NCBI GenBank assembly: GCA_024233215.1 | Contig: JACKPW010000061.1 | Coordinates: forward strand, 1-10,407 | Length of the DNA: 10,407 nucleotides | Direction of reading: 5' to 3' | Origin: Verrucomicrobiales bacterium | GTDB lineage: Bacteria > Verrucomicrobiota > Verrucomicrobiia > Limisphaerales > J093 | Shown: positions 1 through 9,100 of the stretch, in pieces | Numbering within the stretch: position 1 is the stretch's first letter | How the letters are laid out: every line of letters starts with the position of its first letter | The notes under the pieces: generated by a model | Told to the model about the DNA's origin: nothing | Databases searched by the model: none | What the model saw: only the letters and a program-made list of their open reading frames with translations | Translations under genes and position numbers: made by a program

Positions 1-126
1 TGCCGGGCCCGAAGAGTGAACGAGCCGACGACCTAAGCCGCCCAAACAGCAGCGCACCTTCCACACCTCGCCACGTATCGCCGACCCTGCAGCGGGCAGC
101 TTCGCGGTCGGTTACCTCTGAAACGT
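1..126. other. Downstream flank with an imperfect hairpin, no gene seen
   Basis: The 126 nt after the stop codon contain an inverted repeat: CCGACC (81-86) pairs with GGTCGG (106-111), and an inner CTGC (87-90) pairs with GCAG (96-99), with a 6-nt bulge on one side. In the minus-strand transcript it lies about 15 nt after the stop. It could form a stem but is not followed by a U-tract, so I do not call it an intrinsic terminator. No convincing coding sequence is seen. Confidence 0.3.
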
Positions 127-3100
127 TCACTGCATCCTGCGGGCACGGTAGAAACATTGCCCGTCCGCTGGTGGCGGCACCGCGATCACCTTTGTTCCCC
201 CGTCCCCGGCGAAGAGCGCCACCCGGTTCCATTCCTCCATTCCCAACGCATCGACGGACTCGAACAGGTAGTAGAAGCCGCGGGAGGTCGGAATCTCGAA
301 TTCCAATTCTAAAGCTGCAGTCATGCGAGGCAGCGCGAGGTCCCACTCGGGCGTGCGCCAAGGATCCACGATTGCCAGGTTGTGATTCGATCCGGCGGTG
401 ATGGCAACCAGGTGCCCGATGCCGCCGGGCACATCGGATTGCCCCTGTCGATTTTCTCCCCAAGCCACCAGGGCGCCGTCCGCCCGCAATGCCAGGCTGT
501 GACCGAACCCTGCGGCGATGGCCACCACGTCGTTCAACCCCTCCGGGATTCCGGTCTGACCGAGGAAGTTGGACCCCCATGCCTCGATGGTACCATCGGA
601 CTTGAGCGCAATGCTGTGCCACGCCCCGGCGGCCACGGCCATCACATGGCTCAATGCCTCCGGGAAGCCGGGGTTGCTGCCCCAGGCCACCACCGTACCG
701 TCGGATTGAACCGCCAGGCTTTGATATTCACCCGCGGCAACCTGCACCACATCGCTCAACCCGTCCGGCACCGTGGACTTGCCGTAGGAGTTGAAACCCC
801 ACGCCACCACCGTGCCATCCGAGCGGAGCGCCAGATTGTGGTAGCTGCCCACCGCAACCGACACGACGTCGCCCAAGCCGTCCGGCAGGTTGATCTGTGT
901 TTCCTGATTCCTCCCCCAGCAAGCCACCGTGCCATCTGCTTTCCACACAACCGTGTGATACAAACCGGCCCCCACGCCGACCACATCCAAGAGTCCCTCA
1001 GGCACGTTCGTCTGACCGTATTGGTTCGACCCCCAAACCAGCACGGAACCATCCGCGCGCAAGACCGCGCTATGCATTTCACCTGCAGCGACCTGGACCA
1101 CATTGGTGGTCCCGGACGGAAGATCGATCCGACCATCCTCGTCAGAGCCCCACGCGATCACGTTGGCAACCCACAACGCGGCCTCCCGGCTGCGCGCCGT
1201 CCCAAAGGCATTGCTGACTTCCACGGAATAACTTCCACCTTGCTCGGGCCGAACCTCCTCGATGACCAGCGTGGCCTTGGTTTCTCCCGTCAGCATCGCG
1301 CCATTGAAGAACCACTGATAGAACAGCGGACCATAGCCACCGCCTTCCACGCTGATCTCCGTGCGGCTCCCAATCAGCACCTGCTGGTCCGCCGGTTCTT
1401 TGACGACGGCCAGCGGCACGACGGTCAACGCGACGGGGTCCGAGTTTGCCTCCCCCAAGGCATTGCTGACCCGCACCGAGTAGTCTCCCCCCTGCTCCAG
1501 GCCCACCCCGGTCAGGCGGAGCCAGGAGTTCGTGGCGCCGGGAAGGTCGCTTCCGTCAAACTGCCACTGGTAACTTAGAGGCCACGCCCCGACGGCGGAG
1601 GCGTGCAGAAACAGCCTGCCGGTTTCGCCGACCACCGATCGTTCCCGCAATGGCTGCCAGATTCGCGGCGGACCACTGCCAAGCAAGGCCAGGCTGTGTC
1701 CTCCTCCTCCCGCCACGGCTGCAACCTGTGATACCCGCTCGGGTACGGCTGATTGCCCGTCCCCGTCCGCCCCCCATCCCACCACGGTGCCGTCCGCCAG
1801 CACCGCGAGACTGTGGCTGGCCCCGGCGGAGATTCCCATGACTCCCCCCAGCCCCTCAGGCACCGCGGTCTGACCCGAGTAGGGCATGCCCCACGCCACC
1901 ACGGTACCGTCCGCCTTCAAGGCGACACAGTGATTGGCGCCCGCCGCAACACTCACCACGTCGTCCAACCCGGGTGGAACATTGGTCTGGCCATACTGGT
2001 TCGAGCCCCATGCGACCACCGTCCCGTTGTCGCGGAGTGTGATGCTGTGGAGTCCACCTGCCGCAATTGAGACCACGCCGTCCAAGCCGGCAGGCGCGTC
2101 GGCTTGTCCGTTCTGGTTCCTTCCCCATCCGGTCACCGTGCCATCGGCCCTCAAGCCGAGGCAGTGATACCAACCCGCCGTGACCTGGATCACCCCGGTC
2201 GATCCCTCCAGCACCTGCGTCTGGCCCCACGTGTTGTCGCCCCACGCCGCCACCGTGCCGTCATCACGCAGGGCGACTGTGTGATTGAGACCGGCCGCAA
2301 CCTGGAGCACCCCGCCCAGTCCCTCCGGCACATCGGACTGCCCCTTGCTGTTGTTACCCCATGCCACCAGCGTGCCATCCGAGCGCACCACCACGTTATG
2401 GCTCTGCCCGGCAGCGATCCCGGTGATTTCCTCCAACCCGTTCGGCACTTCGCTCTGGCCATAGCTGTTACTTCCCCACGCCACCACGCTGGAGACGATG
2501 ACCTTTGCCTCCCGACTCCTGACGCTCCCGTATGCGTCCGAGACGACCACCGTGTAACGACCACCGTCCCCACCGTGCGCATCGTCAATCACCAACCGGG
2601 AGTCTGTCGCCCCCGGCAGCAGCGCCCCGTCCAGGAACCATTGGTAGTTGATCGGAGCGATCCCGGTTACCTCGACATCGAGCATCAGGCGGCGCCCCGG
2701 TCGCACGAACTGATCGACCGGTTCCCGCACGATGGCGACCGGGATCACTGCCAACCGGGTGGGCTTCGATTCGGCGGTCCCCAACCGGTTGCTGACGTGG
2801 CAGGAGTACCCGCCGGCCTGGTCCATCTGCACCTGGCTCAACACCAGCCAGGCATTGGTCTCGCCCGGCAGAACCGCCCCCTCGTGCAACCACTGGTGGT
2901 GCAGTGGCCACTCGCCCGTGGCGCTTACCCGGAAGGAGACCACGCCTGAAGCGCCCACCACGGACCGGTCCGCCAAGGGCTCCCGGATGTCCGGCGGACC
3001 GCTGCCCACGATCGCCAGGCTGTGAAGTTCGCCTCCCGTGATGGCCGTTGCCCCCCGCAAGGCGGCAGGGACTGCGGTTTGTCCGGCAGTGGTCCTACCC

Positions 3101-6100
3101 CAGGCGACCACCGCGCCGTCCGCCTTCAACGCGAGGCTGTGGTAACCGCCGGCCGCAATTCCGATCACCCCGACCAACCCGGGAGGAACCGCCGTCTGAC
3201 CGTAGTTGTTCCAGCCCCAGGCCACGACCGTCCCGTCGGATCGCAACGCCAGGTTGTGGTCCATCCCCGCCGCGATGGACACGATACTTCCGAGGTCAGG
3301 CGGTACGTTCGTCTGGCCCAGATTCCCCCTGCCCCACGCCGCCACGGTGCCATCCGACCGCAGGGCCAGGCTGTGCTCATTCCCCGCGGCAACCGCCACC
3401 ACTCCGGCCAGGTCCGTTGGCACACTCGTCCGGCCGTAATCGCTCTTTCCCCAGGCCAGAACCCTGCCGTCGGAACGTAACGCGAGGTTGTGGAAGGGCC
3501 CGACCGCCACCTGCACCACGCCGGTCGCCTCTGCAGGTATGGCGAGTTGGTAGTTGCCGCCGTTGCCCCACCCCGTGATGGTCCCATCCTCCAGCAACGC
3601 CAGGCTGTGCCGGGCGCCCGCGCCAACCCCCATGACACCGCCGAGGTCGGCCGGGACTTCGGCCTGACCCTCGTCGTTGCTTCCCCACGCCACCACCGTC
3701 CCGTCCGTGCGCAACGCCAGGGTGTGAACCGCGCCGCCCGCCGTCCCAACCACCCCGGTCAACCCCAGCGGCACGTCGGTCTGGCGGGAGGCATTCGCCC
3801 CCCAGGCCACCAGGTTCCCGAAAGCCACGGCCGACTCGCGACTCGTGGTTGTGCCCTGGGCGTTGGTCACTTGGACCCGGTAGCCACCCGTTTCGGACGG
3901 CAACACACCCGGCATGGTCAGCCAGGCGTTGGTCTCCCCGACCAAATCCTGACCGTTCCATTGCCACTGGTAGCGCAACGGCCACTCCCCGCTCGCCGGG
4001 CTAAAGAAGAACACCGGCCCGACGGCATTGACCACGCGGTCCACCAGAACGGAGGGGAGAACCGGCGGCCCCTGTCCGATCAACATCAGGCTGTGGAAGC
4101 CCCCCGCGGCGATGCGCGCCACGCCGTCCCATCCCGGCGGCACAGTGGCCTGGCCGGAGGAGTTGTAACCCCAAGCCACCAACCTCCCGTCCGCACATAA
4201 CGCCAGGTTGTGCGCGTAGCCTGCGGCAACGGCCACAACGTTGCTCAGCCCTTCCGGCACCGAAGTCCGGCCGTAGCCAATCTCTCCCCAGGCAACGACC
4301 GTCCCGTCCGCGCGCAGCGCGAGGTTGTGGTTCGATCCCGCGGAGACGGAGACCACATCCCTCAACCCCTCCATGATCTCCGCCTGCTGGTCGGAGTCGT
4401 AGCCCCACCCCACCACCGTGCCGTCCGACCGCAACGCAAGGCTATGCGAACCTCCAGCGGCCACCGCCACGACCCCACTCAGTCCCTGCGGCACTCGGAT
4501 CTGGCCGAAGGTGTCAGCGCCCCACGCCACCACCGTGCCATCCGACCTCAAGGCCAGGCTGTGAGCCCCCCCACCGGCGACAGCCACCACGCCCGCCAAG
4601 CCGGTGGGCACCGTGGCCTGCCTCGCCGCGTTGCTTCCCCAGGCCACCACCGTGCCATCCACCCGCAGGGCAAGACCGTGATAATTCCCGGCAGAGATCG
4701 CCACCACTTCCTCCAATCCGGCGGGCACGTCCGTCTGCCCATGCTGATTCTCGCCCCAGGCCACCACCGTTCCATCCGGCTTCAAAGCCAGGCTGTAATG
4801 CCAACCTCCGGCGATGTCGATCACCCCGGACAACCCCTCCGGCACATCCGTCTGGCCGTTTTCATCCAGTCCCCACGCGAGGACCGGCCCTGTCACGGTC
4901 TCGGGCACGGTCACCTGCAGCTCGACTTCGCGGCTCCTCACGAGGCCAAAAGCGTTGCTCACTTCCACCGCATAAATCCCGGCGTGCTCCAAACCCGCCA
5001 CAGGAATCGTCAACACGGCATCGGTGGCTCCCGGCAGCATCTCGTGCTGGAAGAACCACTGGTAGTGGAGCGGGGACGTTCCAATCGCCTCCACATCGAA
5101 CTGTGCCAGATCCCCCACGGTGACCTCCAGGTCATCAGGTTGCCGTTGAATCTCCAGCCTGTTGACGGTCAGTTCGCACGGGAGGGAGGTCGCGACACCC
5201 CGCTCGTTGCGCACGCGCAGAGCATAGAAACCCGCCTGCTCCGGTTGCACTCCGGTCAGCACCATCCAGGCGTTCGTCTCCCCCGCCAGGTCCTCACCGT
5301 TCCGTTGCCACTGGTAGCTCAAGGGCCATTCACCGGTCGCCGCCCCCGAGAAGACCACCTTGCCGGTGTTCGCCAGAACCGACCGATCCGCGAGTTGCGC
5401 CGCGATCTGCGGCGGACCTTCCCCCACCAGCGCCAGGCTGTGCCAGCCTCCCGCGGCAATATGCACCACGCCTGTTAGGTCCTCCGGGATATCGAAACGA
5501 CCCTCCTCGGACGATCCCCAGGTGACTACCTTCCCGTCCGCGCGCAGCGCCAGGCCATGCACATGCCCGGCGTCAATGGCCACGACTCCGGTCAACCCGT
5601 CCGGTACGGTTGCCTGGCCAAGGTTATTGTCCCCCCACGCGGTGACCGTGCCATCCGATCGGAGTGCCACACTGACGCTTCCCTTCGCAGCAATGGCCAC
5701 CACGTCCGTCAATCCTTCGGGCACATCCGTCTGGCTGAGCTCGTTGATTCCCCACGCCGCTACCGTGCCATCGGGACGCAGCGCCAGGGAGTGATGCGAG
5801 CCCGCGGCGACCGCGATCACACCGTCCAGTCCTGGCGGCACGTTCGTCTGACCACGATCATTCGCCCCCCAGGCCACCACCGACCCATCCGAACGCAACG
5901 CCAAGGCGTGAGAATAACCCACGGCGACCTGCACCACCTGGTCCAGTCCCTCCGGGATGTTCTGCCCCCCTCCCCACCCGACCAAGGTGCCATCAGCCTT
6001 CAGCGCCACGTTGCGGGCTGCTCCGGCGGCGATCGCCACCACACCGTTCAGTCCTTCCGGGACGTTCGTCTGACCGGATCCGTTGTATCCCCACGCCACC

Positions 6101-9100
6101 ACCGTGCCATTCGAGCGCAACGCCAAGCTGTGGCTTGAGCCGGCAGCGATGCTCAGCATCCCCGTCAAGCCCGCGGGCACACCCGCCTGACCGTTGCCGT
6201 TCGATCCCCACGCCGCCACCGAACGCAGGTGCAAAGTCGCCCGCCGACTGACCACGGAGCCGCTGCCGTTGGTCACCTCCACCCAGTACTCACCGCGGTC
6301 TCCCAACCGCGTAACGGCCATTACCAGGGTCGGCCCCGTCGCCCCCGCCACCGGCAAGCCGTCATGAAACCACTGATACGCGAAGGGGCCGCGTCCGACC
6401 GCCTCGACAACCCACTCCGCCCGGCCGTGCAGCAAACCATCAACATCCTCGGGCTGTTGCACGATCTCGACCGTGTTCACCGTCAATTCGCACGGGTCCG
6501 AGGTCGCCTCACCCTGGGCGTTGCTCACGCGGAAGCCGTAGCTGCCGGCCTGCCCCGGTTGCACTCCCTCCAGAACCATCCATGCATTCGTCTGGCCAGG
6601 CAGGTCTTCGCCGTTTCGTTGCCACTGGTAGTTCAGCGGCCATTCCCCCGTGACCGTGGCGTGAAAGATCACGGTGCCGCTATCCACGAGAACCGAACGG
6701 TCCACCAAGCGTTGCGCGATTCGCGGAACACCATGGCCGCCCAGTGCGAGGCTGTGCGCACTTCCTCCGGCCATCCCGGCGACCCCGAACAACCCGTCCG
6801 GCAGTTGGGTCTGGCCGGAATCATCCCTTCCCCAAGTCACAGCCGTTCCATCCGAACGCAACGCCAGGCTGTGGTTGGACCCGGCAAAGACGGCCGTGAC
6901 CGGGCCCAAGTCTTCCGGCACCTCCGATTGTCCCCATCGGTTGCTCCCCCAGGCCACCACGGTGCCGTCCGCCCGCAACGCCAGACTATGGTCGTAACCA
7001 GCAGCAACAGCGACAATCCCGGTCAATCCTTCGGGAACCCAACTGATCCCACCCGAGATATTTCCCCACGTCTCAACCGTGCCATCCGCGCGCAGGGCCA
7101 GGCTGTGGGCGCCACCTGCGGCGACAGCCACCACCCGGTCCAAGTCCGCCGGTATGGCGGCGGGGTTCCCCCACCCCACCACCCTGCCATTCGAACGTAG
7201 CGCCAGACAGTGGCTCCCGCCCGCCGCGATCGCCACGACGTCAATCAGTCCTTCGGGCACATCCGTCTGACCGTCGGAGTTGTTACCCCAAGCGGTCACT
7301 GTACCATCCGATCGCAGGGCCAGATTGTGGTAGTTGCCTGCCGCGATCATGACGACGCCGGCCAGACCGACCGGCACGCTTGCCTGCCCCAGATCGTTCC
7401 TCCCCCACGCCATCACTGAGCCGTCCGATCGCAGGGCGAGGCTGTGATACGAACCCGCCGCAACCTCCACCACCTCGACCAAACCCGCCGGCGCGTCCGT
7501 TTGCCCGTAGGAGTTGCTTCCCCAGCCCATCACCGCCTTCACGTCGAGCGACACCTCCCGACTCGTCTCCGTCTCGTAGGCGTTCCGGACTTCCACCCGG
7601 TAGTTCCCGGCTTCCTCCGTCCGCACCCGCAAGAACGCCAGAGTCGTATTCGTGGCGCCTTCCATCGGCTCGCCATCATGGAACCACTGGTACGCAAATG
7701 GACCCCGCCCCGTCGCGGAAACTGAGAGTGTCGCGGTTCCGCCGAGAATCGCTGCCCGACTCTCGGGCTGACCGACGATGGCCAGCATATCAACCGTCAA
7801 CTCGCAGGGACCCGAAGTCGCCTCGCCGAGGGCGTTGCTGACGCGAAGCGTGTAGGCCCCCGCCTGTTCGGGTTGCACTCCCGTGAGCAGCATCCAAGCG
7901 TTTGTCTCCCCTTCCAGGTCCACTCCGTTGTGCTGCCATTGATAACTCAGCGGCCATCTCCCGGTGGCTTCACCGCGGAAGATCACGGTGCCGGTGTCCG
8001 CATAGACTGAGCGGTTGACCCACGACGAAAGGACCCTTGGCGGGCCGTCTCCCAGAAGAGCCAGACTGGTCCAGCCACCGGCAGCAACGGACACAACACC
8101 TGACAAACCTGCCGGGACGGTCACGTAGCTGTCCCCCCAGGCCGCCACCGTGCCGTCCGACCGCAAGGCCAGGCTCTGACCGGTGCCAGAAGCAATGGCC
8201 ACCACCCCGGATAGGCCCGCGAGCACCCCGGCCTGGCCTGCGCTGACGTCTCCCCAAGCCACCACGGTACCGTCGGACCGCAGGGCCAGGCTGCGGTCGG
8301 ATCCGGCCGCGATGGCTACGACTTGATCCAGCCCTTCCGGGACTTCGGTCTCGCCGCGAGAGTCTTGGCCCCAGGCCACGACAGTGCCATCGGACTTCAG
8401 GGCCAGGCTATGTCTCTCTCCCACGGCAATGTCCACGACTCCGGTCAGGCCTCTCAGTGTATCGCTCTGGGTGTATCCGTTGGATCCCCAGCCCACCACC
8501 GTCCCGTCCGACCGCAGCGCCAGACTGTGAAAGAAGCCGCCGGCAACCCGCACCACCGAGGTCAATCCGTCAGGCACATCTGTCTGGTCATACTGATTCC
8601 ACCCCCAGCCCACCACAGTACCATCCGAACGCAAGGCGAGACTATGATAGACTCCGGCCGCCACCTGAACCACCTCCGCAAGGTCCTCCGGGACATCTGC
8701 CTGGCCTTTCCCGTTGGCTCCCCACGCCACCACTGACCCATCTGTCAACAAGGCCAGGTAGTGGCCGGATCCCGCAGCGATGCTGACCACTCCCGTCAAC
8801 CCAGCCGGGACTCCGGTCACACCAACGGAGTCGCCTCTCCAATCGACCACTGAAAGCACATTCAGAAACGCCTCCCGACTGGTGACGATGTCGAACGGAC
8901 TGCGCACCTCGACCGTGTAGAGTCCGGTTTGCTCGGGCTGAGCACTCTCGATCACCAGCGTGGCATTCGTCGCCCCCTCTAGGGCTTCACCCTCATGAAA
9001 CCACTGAAAACCGAACGGCCCCCGTCCCACGGGCTCCACGGTCAAACGGGTCTCCCCGTGGAGCATCACGACCTGGTCTTCCGGTTGTCCGGCGATCGCC

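Noticed and set aside
81..111. Intrinsic terminator after the gene
   Set aside because: The stem CCGACC/GGTCGG has an asymmetric bulge, and the minus-strand transcript has no U-run after it (it continues CGATACG). At most a weak hairpin.
382..1578. Long open frame on the plus strand (398 codons), with similar ones at 2104-2949 and 4210-5478
   Set aside because: They lie antisense to the propeller blades, and their His/Arg/Pro-rich repetitive translation is the blade repeat read backwards. In GC-rich DNA with a 117-nt period, absence of stops in one copy is inherited by all, so long antisense frames arise without coding function. I saw no ribosome site or recognisable domain.
3814..4068. Frameshift or assembly collapse causing the single Ig linker
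   Set aside because: The frame is continuous and the hybrid Ig domain has a complete set of core residues. A collapse of repeats in assembly cannot be fully excluded, but the neighbouring Ig sequences are too divergent in DNA for this to be the simplest explanation.
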